DNA from: Candidatus Sulfopaludibacter sp. SbA3
GTDB taxonomy: Bacteria > Pseudomonadota > Alphaproteobacteria > Caulobacterales > Hyphomonadaceae
Assembly (NCBI GenBank): GCA_945913285.1
Contig: CAMEDD010000003.1
Span: forward strand, 1-64,000
Direction of reading: 5' to 3'
DNA: 64,000 nt
Shown here: one piece after another, positions 53,988-63,246 of the stretch
Layout of the letters: each line of letters begins with the position of its first letter
Position numbering within the stretch: position 1 is the first letter of the stretch
Notes under the pieces: generated by a model
Seen by the model: only the letters and a program-made list of their open reading frames with translations
The model's database searches: none
Told to the model about the DNA's origin: nothing
Program-made: the position numbers and the translations under genes

Positions 53988-55106
53988 TCACGGCATGGAG
54001 AAGCGTAAGCGTTTGCGCAGGAATCGGGCGAGGTTTTTCAGCCATTGGGGCCGCGTCGCCGGATCAAGCCTGAGCCCCATCAACGCGTAGCGGGCAGGCC
54101 GGGGCGAAATCAGGAATGTCGTCCACCAAACCCAGGTCACGAGACGGCGAGGACCGGACTGCGTTTGCCACGAAAGCTTGCGAATGGCCCAGACAGCATC
54201 TTCAAGTGTCTCGCCCGGAATCGTATGCGCCGATGGCTCAAACAAAACCGAAACGACGCGCTCGAACAGGTGCTGTTCGTCGCGGGCGCCGAGGTCTGCT
54301 GCCACGAACAAACCCAGTCGGGTAGCGTGCTCTCTGAGCGCTTTGTAGCGCTCCTGATCATGTGATATCCGCCAGCGTGCAAGGCGCGCTTTTTCTTCCC
54401 GCCGCGAGGTATGCTGACGGCTGTGGAGCCTGTACGCGCAGATCGCACTCTCGAAACTGCGAACAGGTCCGTAAAGCGGTGCAACGGCACATAGATACCC
54501 GTCGCCGCCGTAACGAAAGGCCTCCGGATCCATCGGCAAGATCCGTTCAAGGATGGACCTGTCAAACACGAGTCCGGAGGTAATCGTACCCTTGTACCGT
54601 CCGGTCTCGCGCAGCGCGCTCGACGCATCACCATTGGCAAGCTTCTGGTTCAGTGGCGGAAAACATCCTTCGCCAACAGCATTCGTCGCATCCGTGTAGT
54701 GCATGCGGTAATGGTACACAGTGACACCGGTCTCGCGGCGGCTGCCAATCAGGTTCGAGGCGCCGGGAAGCATGAAATCGTCTGCATCCAGAAACATGAC
54801 AAGCTGACCGTTACTCGCCGCGAACCCGGCATTGAAGCCGGCGCCCTGCCCGCTGTTGACGGGCTGGAACACCGTCTTGATGCGCCCCGGGTTCTTCGCC
54901 TGGAAGTCACGGATCACATCGCGCGAACGATCGGTCGAGCAATCATCGACGACGATGATTTCGATCCTGGCCGGATCCTGCTGCAACAGGCTTTCAATCG
55001 CTTTGCTGACGAACTGCTCGTAATTGTAATTGTTGATGATCACCGACAGCACGACGGGCGCGCTTGCCGCGATTTCCTGCGCCTGCTGGTCCATTGTGCT
55101 CATCAT
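53988..55106 (-). CDS. Family 2 glycosyltransferase
   Basis: 372 residues from ATG 55106 (GAGGAGG 10 bases upstream; an ATG at 55142 is the alternative). Core VVLSVIINNYNYEQFVSKAIESLL, DDCSTDRSRDV and DADDFMLPG define a GT-A transferase, and the C-terminal 100 residues are helical and may hold a membrane-associated or acceptor domain. It lies 39 bases after galE and immediately before the next transferase, so the three are likely co-transcribed. Confidence 0.9.
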   Translation of the reverse strand: MMSTMDQQAQEIAASAPVVLSVIINNYNYEQFVSKAIESLLQQDPARIEIIVVDDCSTDRSRDVIRDFQAKNPGRIKTVFQPVNSGQGAGFNAGFAASNGQLVMFLDADDFMLPGASNLIGSRRETGVTVYHYRMHYTDATNAVGEGCFPPLNQKLANGDASSALRETGRYKGTITSGLVFDRSILERILPMDPEAFRYGGDGYLCAVAPLYGPVRSFESAICAYRLHSRQHTSRREEKARLARWRISHDQERYKALREHATRLGLFVAADLGARDEQHLFERVVSVLFEPSAHTIPGETLEDAVWAIRKLSWQTQSGPRRLVTWVWWTTFLISPRPARYALMGLRLDPATRPQWLKNLARFLRKRLRFSMP

Positions 55107-55145
55107 AGTCTGCTTGCCTCCTCGGATAACAGGAGACGCCACCCC

Positions 55146-56150
55146 TTAAGTACGTTCGGCATGGGCTTCTGCCGCCCAATCGTTTTCATGCCAGGCCAGC
55201 GCAGACCGGATTATATTGTCGATGCCCGACCGGCTTGCAACCCAGCCCAGTTCCCGTTTCGCCTTGTCCGGCAAGGCAATCAGCCGTCCCGGATCGCCCG
55301 GGCGGCGCGGCCCATACCGGCGGGGGATCTTGCGGTTCGTCGCCCGCTCAACAGCGGTTACGACTTCCGCGACGCTGGTGCCACGGCCGGTTCCCAGATT
55401 GTAGGCCGACGAGGCAGCCCCGCTCGCAAGCGCCGTCAGCGCACGCAGGTGCGCTTCGGCAAGGTCTTCCACGTGAATGTAATCGCGAATGGCTGTGCCA
55501 TCGGGCGTATCGAAATCGTTGCCCAGGATCGTGAACTCGTAACCCTCATCATATGCCCCTTTCAGGGCCAGCGGGATGACGTGGGTTTCGCAGGCGTGGC
55601 GTTCGCCGGTCTTTGCGTCACGGTCAGCGCCGGCGGCATTGAAGTAGCGCAGCGGGATCGAGCGAATACCATGCGCCTTGTCGAAATCACTGAGCAGGTG
55701 CTCGACCATCAGTTTCGACATGCCATAGGGATTGATCGGCTTCTGCGGATGCAGCTCGTCGATGGTCTCGGAGCTTGCGTGTCCGAACGTGGCACAGGTG
55801 GACGAGAAGATCAGGTAGCCTGCGCCATGCCTGCGCATCGCTTCCAGAAGGTTGAGCGTGGCAAACGTATTGTTCCGGTAATAGATCGAAGGCTCACGCA
55901 CAGATTCCGCAACAAGCGCCGAACCCGCGAAATGGGCAACCGCGTCGGGCTTCACTTGCGAAAAAGCGGCTTCCAGATCTGCCGGATTCTGGAGGTCCCC
56001 GACCAATAGCGGCCCCCATTTCACCAGATCGCGCCAGCCAGTCGACAGGTTGTCAAAAACCGTGACCTGCCAACCCGCTTCGGCAAACGCCCGGCTGCAG
56101 TGACTTCCGACATAGCCGGCGCCGCCGGTCACCAAAAGTTTTCCTGGCAT
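55146..56150 (-). CDS. galE: UDP-glucose 4-epimerase
   Basis: 334-residue short-chain dehydrogenase-type epimerase that interconverts UDP-Glc and UDP-Gal. GGAGYVGSH (about 9-17) binds NAD, and YGMSK (about residue 144) is the catalytic YxxxK. RYFNAAGAD and the later AIRDYIHVEDLA are typical GalE. GAGAGGA precedes the ATG. It supplies galactose donors for the neighbouring glycosyltransferases. Two small dyads lie in the upstream gap. Confidence 0.94.
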   Translation of the reverse strand: MPGKLLVTGGAGYVGSHCSRAFAEAGWQVTVFDNLSTGWRDLVKWGPLLVGDLQNPADLEAAFSQVKPDAVAHFAGSALVAESVREPSIYYRNNTFATLNLLEAMRRHGAGYLIFSSTCATFGHASSETIDELHPQKPINPYGMSKLMVEHLLSDFDKAHGIRSIPLRYFNAAGADRDAKTGERHACETHVIPLALKGAYDEGYEFTILGNDFDTPDGTAIRDYIHVEDLAEAHLRALTALASGAASSAYNLGTGRGTSVAEVVTAVERATNRKIPRRYGPRRPGDPGRLIALPDKAKRELGWVASRSGIDNIIRSALAWHENDWAAEAHAERT

Positions 56151-56183
56151 TGAATCCTCTCGCGGAGCGCAACAAAACGGGCC

Positions 56184-56222
56184 GACGTAGCCCTGTCTAC
56201 GTCAGACCATTTGATCTGGTCT
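56184..56222. promoter_or_regulatory. Tandem dyads upstream of galE
   Basis: GACGTAG-CCCTGT-CTACGTC (56184-56203) and AGACCA-TTTGATC-TGGTCT (56204-56222) are two adjacent perfect inverted repeats, 34 and 54 bases before the galE ATG. They may be operator sites for galE or form 5' hairpins. Confidence 0.4.
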
Positions 56223-56281
56223 ATGCAAAAGACGGTCCGGAATAAATTTAACGGCGTCCACAGCCGCGGCGGTTTTCGGGA

Positions 56282-56398
56282 TTAACCGATGAGCCACAGC
56301 ACGACAGAGATGATCGCCGCCCAGAGACCCGCGCTCAATCCGATGATTGTGACAAGGCGCAGCCACACGGGCCATTTTCCTTCGCTGAGATCGTCCAT
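56282..56398 (-). CDS. Small putative membrane protein
   Basis: 38 residues from ATG 56398, almost all one membrane helix (LVTIIGLSAGLWAAIISVVL) after a short acidic head. A longer in-frame start (56485) gives 67 residues. The short form is favoured because four TTAA motifs (56464-56524) fall upstream of it and could be promoter elements. No family was recognised. Confidence 0.4.
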   Translation of the reverse strand: MDDLSEGKWPVWLRLVTIIGLSAGLWAAIISVVLWLIG

Positions 56399-56485
56399 GA
56401 ACGCATAGTCCGCCCTAGCAGGCAGCCCGGCTTGAGACGTGAAAACGTGATGCTCTACAGAAGTTAACGGCTCGATACTCAGCAT

Positions 56486-56772
56486 GCACGCACTTAACCG
56501 GGCAAGGCTTAACGTGGCGTTTAAGCGGGTACGCGCCAGACAACGCTAATGGTTATCAAGATGAATTGTAATTCGGGCACAAATCCGGCAGGCTCCGGAC
56601 AAATCTGCGCGTGCCCCAGAGATGTTTTTCCACCAGAAGGTGTAGCTTCTGGTTGCGCTCCTGCCCCATGGGGGCTCAACCGCGGCGCCAGACACCGGCG
56701 CTCCAGCGCGTCAAAACCCGGATGCCGAATTGGCTGATTTGCAGTCTTGGCAGCAGGGCAAAGCCGGGCTCG
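56486..56772. other. Gap before the glycosyltransferase gene
   Basis: No convincing gene. It holds TTAA motifs (56494, 56509, 56521); the last two are spaced by eight bases instead of the seven of a CtrA box. The right half is GC-rich without clear hairpins. Confidence 0.5.
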
Positions 56773-57921
56773 TCAAACGGCGGCATGCGCAACGAGACTT
56801 CGCCGAATGACGTCAGCCATGAACCCTTTCGGTTGAATAAACGTCGAGTCCGGCAGTTTTGAAAGTGTGGCAGCGCGTGCGGATATCGGTTCGCGATTCC
56901 CGATCAGCTGCTCGATCAAGGCCGGGAGGGTCTCGCCGAGCGGCTCTTCGATGATGAAACCGCAGCTATTCTGATCGAGCCAGGCGGCCGTCTCGGTACC
57001 CGCCGGCGCAATCGACGGCGTGCAGTAATAGCCCCCCTCGTAAATGCGGTTAGGCAGCAGCCAGACGGAGTTGTAGCCGGCTTCCATGAAATCCCCGGCC
57101 CAGACGACGTCCAGGTTCTCATAGATGCCCGCCAGATCTTCCGGCGACCGGTAGCGGCCAAAGAAAGTCATGTTGGGCCGCGCATCGATCAGCGGCTCGA
57201 ACACGCTGATCTCCGTGCGCGATGGAACACCGTGCAGGCGTATCTCGAGTTGATCCGGAAACTGGTCAGCCAATTTGCAGAGAAGCTCAAACGAACGTTT
57301 GCAGCGAAGATTGCCCACCCAGCCGAGCCGCAGAGGCCGTTGATCTGACCGGCCGGATAACTTCTGCGCGCAGGTGCGCTCGCCATAGTTCGCGCCCGGC
57401 GCCAGCCGGTTTTCCACAAGGTAAGCTTGGTATCCGCCTGGATAGCGCTTCTCGAAATGGTTCCGGATGAAGCCTGGCGACGAGACAACCAACCCCGCCG
57501 AGCGCATCAGAAGCTGGCCCTCGATCCAGCGCATCGCGCCGCCGATGACATCGGGGCGAGTCAGTAGCCGGTGCACGTCAAGGCTTTCGTAGATCACCGG
57601 CGTATCCAGTGACGCGAGGCGCTTCGCCAGAAAAGCGCAGGCCAGCATGTCCAGATTGCGGGCATAGATCACATCCGCGGCCGCGAGGTCAGCCTTGGCG
57701 GCGGCAGCGAACCGGGCGCCGGCGAATATCTGACGGATGCGTTGCACGAAGGCGCCGTCACGCGTTTCGCCAAGATCGATGTTGCGCCAGGCGAGCGTGC
57801 CGGGATCGCGGCGCCGCATCATGAAGCCAGTTACGTCGAGACCGTCATCCAGAAACGCCTGGACCCGGCGGCGTACGGCGGCGTCCGCCGCGTCGTGACC
57901 GAAGAAAGCGATCCGGGTCAT
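56773..57921 (-). CDS. Glycosyltransferase, GT4-like
   Basis: 382 residues with the two-domain GT-B look: N-terminal MTRIAFFGHDAADAAVRRRV, a middle VIYESLDVH and a C-terminal donor-binding half with RLGWVGNLRCKRSFELL and NRIYEGGYYCTPSIAP. GT4 enzymes act in capsule and holdfast synthesis. GGAGG precedes the ATG. It starts 59 bases after the Wzc-like gene on the same strand, implying co-transcription. Confidence 0.85.
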   Translation of the reverse strand: MTRIAFFGHDAADAAVRRRVQAFLDDGLDVTGFMMRRRDPGTLAWRNIDLGETRDGAFVQRIRQIFAGARFAAAAKADLAAADVIYARNLDMLACAFLAKRLASLDTPVIYESLDVHRLLTRPDVIGGAMRWIEGQLLMRSAGLVVSSPGFIRNHFEKRYPGGYQAYLVENRLAPGANYGERTCAQKLSGRSDQRPLRLGWVGNLRCKRSFELLCKLADQFPDQLEIRLHGVPSRTEISVFEPLIDARPNMTFFGRYRSPEDLAGIYENLDVVWAGDFMEAGYNSVWLLPNRIYEGGYYCTPSIAPAGTETAAWLDQNSCGFIIEEPLGETLPALIEQLIGNREPISARAATLSKLPDSTFIQPKGFMADVIRRSLVAHAAV

Positions 57922-57980
57922 CCGAAGCCTCCAGGACGCCAGACCGGACGCAACTTGCGCCCCGCCGGCCGAGCCCCCGC

Positions 57981-60371
57981 CTATTCGGCGGAGATCCGGT
58001 CGACCGGCTCGCCGCGACCTGTTGCCTTGGAAGGCGGAACCTGTACGGCGACATTGGCCTTCGGCGATTTGCCATTCGGCTTGCGCTTGTTGATCCAGTT
58101 GAACAGAGACGGCTTCTCTTCCATCTGGTAGTACTTGCGATAGGCCTTGTAGCTTGCGCTAGGGTCGCGGTGATGGCGGCGGCGGTTCAGGTCCACCATG
58201 TTGAGCGTCACGCCCAGCACGTCAGCCTTAAAGTTGCGCAGCAGCATCAGCGATTGACGGGCAGCCGAGCGCGACGAGTGGCGCCAGCGAACAACCAGGA
58301 TCGTCTTGTCGGCCTTGCCGGCAACCACGCGGGCTTCAGCCATGAGCAGAAGCGGACCGGTATCGATCAGGATCAGGTCGTACATGGACCGCAGGCGCGC
58401 AAGCAGGTCGTCGAATGCGCGGGTGCCGAACACATCGTGCGGCGTGTGGCCGTTCTTCGAAAGCGGCAGGATGTGGAGCATCGTCTTGCGATCTTTGACG
58501 ATGGCGTCCGACAGCTGGCCAGTGCCGAACAGATACTCGACGAAACCGATCTCTGGCGACAGGCCAGCCGTATCGGTGAGTTGGCGGCGGCGGAAGTCGC
58601 CGTCGATGACCAGCGTGCGGGAGCCGGACATCGCCGACATGCGGCCGATCGACAGCGTCAGGCTGGTCTTGCCTTCGTCCGGAAGCGAGGAGCAGATCGC
58701 GACCGTCTTGGTTTCGCTGTCGAGATCTGAGAAAGCGATCGAGGCGCGCAGGTAGCGGATGCTTTCGGCGTAGGCCGATAATGGGCTTTCGACCAGGAAG
58801 TCGGCGGGACTAGTTTTCGACAGGCCCATGAAGTTGACAGTGCGGATCAGCGGCACCGTGCCGATCGGACTGGCGCCGAGCTTGCGCTCAACATCCTCCG
58901 TCGAGCTGATCTTCATGTCTAACATCTCGGCGAACAGGGCGAGCGCGCCGCCGACGACCAGCCCCAGCAGACAGCCGATAATCAGGTTCAGCAGTTTCTT
59001 CGGCGAGTCCGGAGCGCCAGGCACAGACGCGCGCGACAGGATGTTTGCGTCAGCCGTGATCAGTGCGTCCTGCTCATTCGTCTGCTTGGAACGCGTGAGG
59101 AATTCCTCAAGCAGGATGCGGCTTGTTTCAGCATCGCGCTCAAGTTCCCGCAGCCGGACAAGCGCCTGGTTGTTGCCGCGCAGTTCGTATGTCGACCGGC
59201 CTATTTCACTCTGGATCGAGCCGATCTGCGACTGAGCAACGCGAAGTTCGTTCTCGATGTTTCCCGCGATACGCGACACTTCCGCGTTGATCTGCCGGTC
59301 GATGTCGGCCGCTTCGTTCCGGGCGCTGATCAGTTCAGGGTGCTGCGGCCCGAGTTTGGTTTCAAGTTCCGCAACCCGGCGATTGATGACCGCACGCTGC
59401 GCCTTGAGGTCGGTGATCACTTGCGAACTGAGAACTTCCGAGATCCCGTCCGCCCCTGCTCCGCTCGCCATCTGGCGGCGCATGCTGTCAGCGCGGGCGC
59501 GCGCCCGGTCGAGCTCAACCTGCAGCGTGGCTTTCTGGGTGGTGAGATAAGCGATCTGCTGTTCCGTCAGTGTCGCGCCCTGCGCTGCCAGAAGGCCGGA
59601 CTCGGCGCGGTAGCTTTCCACGCGGCGTTCTTTTTCTTCGACTTCCTCGCGCAGGGCCGCCACGCGCTCGGAGAGCCATTCGGTGGCCTTGCGGGTGGCT
59701 TCGTACTTTTCCTCGAGCTGCTGAACGCGGTATTGTTCGGCGACTTCGTCTGCCAGCCGCGCCGCCGTCTCGGGCGACACACTCCATACATCGATGTTGA
59801 TCAGGTAGGTCGTGCCAACGCGCGAAACCGAAACCTTGCCCCTGAGCGCTTCGACCGTGCTTTCAAGAACCGCAGCGTCTTTCTGTTCAGGCGTCAGGCC
59901 CGCGTTCGGATCGACCGGCGGCTTGCCACCCGTCAGGGCGCTTGCGGCGCCCTTGAGTGAAGAGATCAGCCCTTTGTCCGCCGGCACCAGAGCGTAGTTG
60001 AATTCCGGATCCTCGACGAGCTTCTGTTTAACCGCAACGCGCGTCAGAAGCGACTTCGATCCGAACACCAGAACTTCCGTATCGACCACGGCTGTCGTGC
60101 CGCCCATCCCGGAGAAGATCGCACCGAGGTCGATGACGTTCTTTTCTTCGGTGTCGAGCTGCACCACAGACTGCGCCTTGTAGATTGGCGTTTGGGTGAA
60201 GGTCATAAAGGCAATGATGCCAAACGTCGTCATGAAGCCGGCCAGGATCATCCAGAAGCGCCGGTAGACGACACCGACCAGCTGCTTCACGTCAAGCGGA
60301 GCCGCAGCTGCGGTTTCGCCACCGGAGGCACTGAGATTGGACGGTAATTCAATCGAGAAGGATTTGGTCAA
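57981..60371 (-). CDS. Wzc-like polysaccharide co-polymerase / bacterial tyrosine kinase
   Basis: 796 residues starting with TTG at 60371, supported by GAGG seven bases upstream. TM1 (39-58) and TM2 (459-480) flank a large periplasmic coiled-coil domain (about 60-455) that sets polymer length. The cytoplasmic kinase has Walker A SSLPDEGKTS (about 558-568), Walker A-prime VIDGDFRR and Walker B LILIDTGP. A tyrosine-rich C-terminus (YKAYRKYY) is the autophosphorylation site. It exports capsule, exopolysaccharide or holdfast and is 69 bases behind the outer-membrane barrel. Confidence 0.92.
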   Translation of the reverse strand: MTKSFSIELPSNLSASGGETAAAAPLDVKQLVGVVYRRFWMILAGFMTTFGIIAFMTFTQTPIYKAQSVVQLDTEEKNVIDLGAIFSGMGGTTAVVDTEVLVFGSKSLLTRVAVKQKLVEDPEFNYALVPADKGLISSLKGAASALTGGKPPVDPNAGLTPEQKDAAVLESTVEALRGKVSVSRVGTTYLINIDVWSVSPETAARLADEVAEQYRVQQLEEKYEATRKATEWLSERVAALREEVEEKERRVESYRAESGLLAAQGATLTEQQIAYLTTQKATLQVELDRARARADSMRRQMASGAGADGISEVLSSQVITDLKAQRAVINRRVAELETKLGPQHPELISARNEAADIDRQINAEVSRIAGNIENELRVAQSQIGSIQSEIGRSTYELRGNNQALVRLRELERDAETSRILLEEFLTRSKQTNEQDALITADANILSRASVPGAPDSPKKLLNLIIGCLLGLVVGGALALFAEMLDMKISSTEDVERKLGASPIGTVPLIRTVNFMGLSKTSPADFLVESPLSAYAESIRYLRASIAFSDLDSETKTVAICSSLPDEGKTSLTLSIGRMSAMSGSRTLVIDGDFRRRQLTDTAGLSPEIGFVEYLFGTGQLSDAIVKDRKTMLHILPLSKNGHTPHDVFGTRAFDDLLARLRSMYDLILIDTGPLLLMAEARVVAGKADKTILVVRWRHSSRSAARQSLMLLRNFKADVLGVTLNMVDLNRRRHHRDPSASYKAYRKYYQMEEKPSLFNWINKRKPNGKSPKANVAVQVPPSKATGRGEPVDRISAE

Positions 60372-60440
60372 GGCAAGGCCTCTTTGAGAAAAACCGGTGA
60401 TTGGCTGGGTTGCGGGCTCCCGGGGAGTTCAGATTCAGAC

Positions 60441-61724
60441 TTACGGGTAGAGCTTCAGACCGATACCGAACTGGGCCTGGCTGTAGGACGGATCGCCGAA
60501 GACGCCCGAGCCCGACACGTCGCGCTCCCGGTTGCGAGCGAAGACTTCCCAGTGAACGCGCTTGTTCATCTTGTAAGTCGCCGAAGCGCCAAACTCGAGG
60601 TTTTCGTCCTTACGGTCGGTTTCTTCATACTCGTAACTGGCGATGCCGGCATAGCCAGACAACACGATATTGCGGCGTAGTTCGTGGTCGATACCCGCAC
60701 CGAAACGCGTCTCGAGGGCGCTCGGCGAGTTGAACGCGCCGACATCGACGACCCGGCGGGCGGCATTGAAGTTGACCGTGGTCAAACGGGTCGGGAACCA
60801 CTGCAAATCCGCGTCAACCGACAGGCCGCTGACGTCTGCAAAGAAGGCGTCATCCTTCTCTTCGTTCAGGTAACCGACGGCGATGTCACCGCGGATGAGC
60901 GAGACGAGTTCAAAGTTCACACCGCCTGCGATCGTGTAGCCTTTTGAGTCGCGCGAGCGCAGCACGCCAGCCAGGAGTTGCTCGCTGTCATACTCGCTGT
61001 TGCTGATCGAGCCTTGCGTGAACACGGCAAAGTTTGGCGAGACGGCATAAGAGAGACGCGAACGCGCGTTCGTCTCGGAGCGGTCACGGAAGTCCTGGTC
61101 TACATCAAGGCCAGCGAGCGAGGTTCCGTCCTCGAAGTCTTCCTCCGTAACGCCGAAGCTGTTGACCCAGCGGACGCGGTCGTTCTCGTAGTTGGCGTCG
61201 AGCACGGCGCCGGTACGGGTGTATTCAATCGGCTTGTCGGAGCTGAAGGCGTTGACGAACTCATACCGGGGCTCATTCAGCTTTTCAGCGAACACGGCGC
61301 CGCCGAGCGAGAACGACCGCGACACGTCGAGACGGCCGCGGACACGGCCGGTCAGGTCACTGAACGACTCATCGCCGAAGTCCTGATATTCATTGTGGAA
61401 CGCAGAAGCATCAAAGCCGACGGCGTGGACGCTCCAGTCCGTCGTTGCAGACACCTGAGCGCCGGCGCGAGCGATGACATCCGATTGCTCGCTGGCCGAG
61501 GTTGCAAAAATGTTGTCGTTCGAGGTGATGCCGAGTTCGGCATTCGAGCGCACGAGGAACGTTCCGAGACGAACCGGCTCGGGATCGAACTCCGGCTGCG
61601 CGCGGTCGCGAACCGCCTCGTACTTGTCACGACTGTAATAGCCGTCAGCCTGGCCAAAGGCGACCTGTGCAATAAGGGCGCATGCTGCTGCGCTCATAAG
61701 TGTCATGCGTTTCAAGTTGGACAT
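60441..61724 (-). CDS. Outer-membrane beta-barrel protein (BBP2_2-like)
   Basis: 427 residues from ATG 61724 with signal peptide MSNLKRMTLMSAAACALIAQ and alternating hydrophobic strands throughout, ending in GIGLKLYP. The family (putative beta-barrel porin 2) frequently neighbours Wzc-type exporters and is thought to help polymer leave the cell. It is the first gene of the export unit and lies beside a CtrA box. An upstream frame to 61799 is not supported. Confidence 0.82.
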   Translation of the reverse strand: MSNLKRMTLMSAAACALIAQVAFGQADGYYSRDKYEAVRDRAQPEFDPEPVRLGTFLVRSNAELGITSNDNIFATSASEQSDVIARAGAQVSATTDWSVHAVGFDASAFHNEYQDFGDESFSDLTGRVRGRLDVSRSFSLGGAVFAEKLNEPRYEFVNAFSSDKPIEYTRTGAVLDANYENDRVRWVNSFGVTEEDFEDGTSLAGLDVDQDFRDRSETNARSRLSYAVSPNFAVFTQGSISNSEYDSEQLLAGVLRSRDSKGYTIAGGVNFELVSLIRGDIAVGYLNEEKDDAFFADVSGLSVDADLQWFPTRLTTVNFNAARRVVDVGAFNSPSALETRFGAGIDHELRRNIVLSGYAGIASYEYEETDRKDENLEFGASATYKMNKRVHWEVFARNRERDVSGSGVFGDPSYSQAQFGIGLKLYP

Positions 61725-61832
61725 TTCATCTTTCCCCAGCTTCACTGCAAGGCCGACATGGCCCGGGTTTTTCGTTAACCCCTGCAAGTTCAATACCATC
61801 TTTAAGGCCCGCGTCCCCGGCGAACTTGACGA

Positions 61833-61848
61833 TTAAGTCCGGCTTAAC
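61833..61848. promoter_or_regulatory. CtrA-binding box
   Basis: TTAA-GTCCGGC-TTAAC is a perfect match to the CtrA consensus TTAA-N7-TTAAC, 109 bases before the beta-barrel ATG and 152 before the hydroxyacid dehydrogenase ATG, in a 275-base AT-rich divergent gap. CtrA is the cell-cycle master regulator of Caulobacterales. Which gene it controls is not decided. Confidence 0.65.
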
Positions 61849-61856
61849 CGCAAATC

Positions 61857-61870
61857 ATTCAAAATTGAAT
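61857..61870. promoter_or_regulatory. AT-rich palindrome next to the CtrA box
   Basis: ATTCAA-AA-TTGAAT has perfect 6-base arms, nine bases from the CtrA box. It may be a second regulator site in the same promoter. Confidence 0.4.
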
Positions 61871-61999
61871 ACCAACCCTCGGAATATACGGAAATAAAGG
61901 CTACCTTTCGTTACCTTTTCGCTTGCTGTTACCAAGCAACGAGCGAACAGCGGCCAATAAAACCGGCCGTTTTTGAGCTTAAACTCTCGCGGATAAACC

Positions 62000-63178
62000 A
62001 TGCCGACCCTGACTCTCGCGCCTGCATCTGTCTCGGATTATCGCCGGCTGGCGGAGCGACGCCTCCCCCGTTTTCTCTTTGATTACCTTGATGGCGGGGC
62101 TTATGCCGAGGTTACGCTGAGCCGCAACGTGCGCGATTTCGAACGCCTCGAACTGCATCAACGAATACTTAAAGACGTGTCGGCCCGGTCCGCGAAAACC
62201 CACCTTTTCGGCGCAGAAGTAACCTTACCACTGGCCCTCTCCCCTGTCGGTTTGTCCGGAATGATGGCCCGCCGGGGCGAGGCGGCCGCCCGGCGAGCAG
62301 CTGGCGATTTCGGCATTCCGTATTGTCTTTCGACGCTTTCCGTATGCTCGGTGGAGGAAACCGCCGCGGCGGGCACCGGACCGCTCTGGTTCCAGCTCTA
62401 TATGCTGCGTGACCGGGGCGCCTGCGCCGACCTGATCCGGCGCGCGAAGGATGCCGGGGCGTCGGTCCTTGTTCTGACGGTCGATCTGCCGGTGGTCGGC
62501 ACGCGGTACCGCGATGTGCGCAACACGATGAGCGGGGGCGGCGGGAGCTGGGCCCGGTTGCGCCGGGGGCTCATCTCCTACGCCTTGCACCCCGCCTGGG
62601 CCCTGGAAGTCGGGCTGGGCGGCAAGCCTCACATCCTCGGGAACGTGGCGCCCTACGTTAAGGATGCCACGACGCCGGCGGATTTCTCGGCCTGGGCCAA
62701 TGCTTCGCTTGACCCTTCGGTCAGCTGGGCGGACCTCGGCTGGATCCGCTCGCACTGGCCGGGTCCGCTGGTGATCAAGGGCATCCTGAGCCCGGACGAC
62801 GCACTCGAGGCCGTCAGGCATGGGGTCGAAGGCATTATCGTGTCCAACCATGGCGGCCGCCAGCTCGACGGCGTTGCCTCATCAATTTCGATGTTGCCAC
62901 GCATTGCCGACAAGGTCTCGGGACAGACCACCCTGATCATCGATGGCGGGGTACGCTCCGGTCAGGATATCCTGAAATCCCTGGCCTTAGGCGCTGACGC
63001 TGCCATGGTTGGACGACCGTGGGTGTATGCGCTCGCTGGCGCGGGTAAGGCCGGTTTGAGCGCGCAACTGAACTCGTTTCTCGAAGAATTTTCAGTATCG
63101 ATGGCACTGACCGGGACTTTGGCGGTAGGTGATGTCTCTGCCAGCGTGCTGTCTGGACCGTCGCTTGCATTCAAATGA
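62000..63178 (+). CDS. FMN-dependent alpha-hydroxy-acid dehydrogenase (LldD-like)
   Basis: 392 residues of the lactate/glycolate/mandelate family, flavoproteins that oxidise alpha-hydroxy acids. LSPVGLSGM and LTVDLPVVGTRYRD precede the active site His284/Arg287 in SNHGGRQLDG, and IDGGVRSGQDI with GADAAMVGRPWVYAL bind FMN phosphate. N-terminal FLFDYLDGGA is standard. It is divergent from the export operon; an alpha-hydroxy acid such as lactate is the likely substrate. Confidence 0.93.
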   Translation: MPTLTLAPASVSDYRRLAERRLPRFLFDYLDGGAYAEVTLSRNVRDFERLELHQRILKDVSARSAKTHLFGAEVTLPLALSPVGLSGMMARRGEAAARRAAGDFGIPYCLSTLSVCSVEETAAAGTGPLWFQLYMLRDRGACADLIRRAKDAGASVLVLTVDLPVVGTRYRDVRNTMSGGGGSWARLRRGLISYALHPAWALEVGLGGKPHILGNVAPYVKDATTPADFSAWANASLDPSVSWADLGWIRSHWPGPLVIKGILSPDDALEAVRHGVEGIIVSNHGGRQLDGVASSISMLPRIADKVSGQTTLIIDGGVRSGQDILKSLALGADAAMVGRPWVYALAGAGKAGLSAQLNSFLEEFSVSMALTGTLAVGDVSASVLSGPSLAFK

Positions 63179-63246
63179 GCCTATAAGACCGGTCGGCAAT
63201 GTTGCCGACGGGACATCTCGAACAGCCCAACCTGCATTGAGCCCTC

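Noticed and set aside
56509-56524. TTAA-N8-TTAA as a CtrA box
   Set aside because: Spacer is eight, not seven, so it does not meet the consensus.
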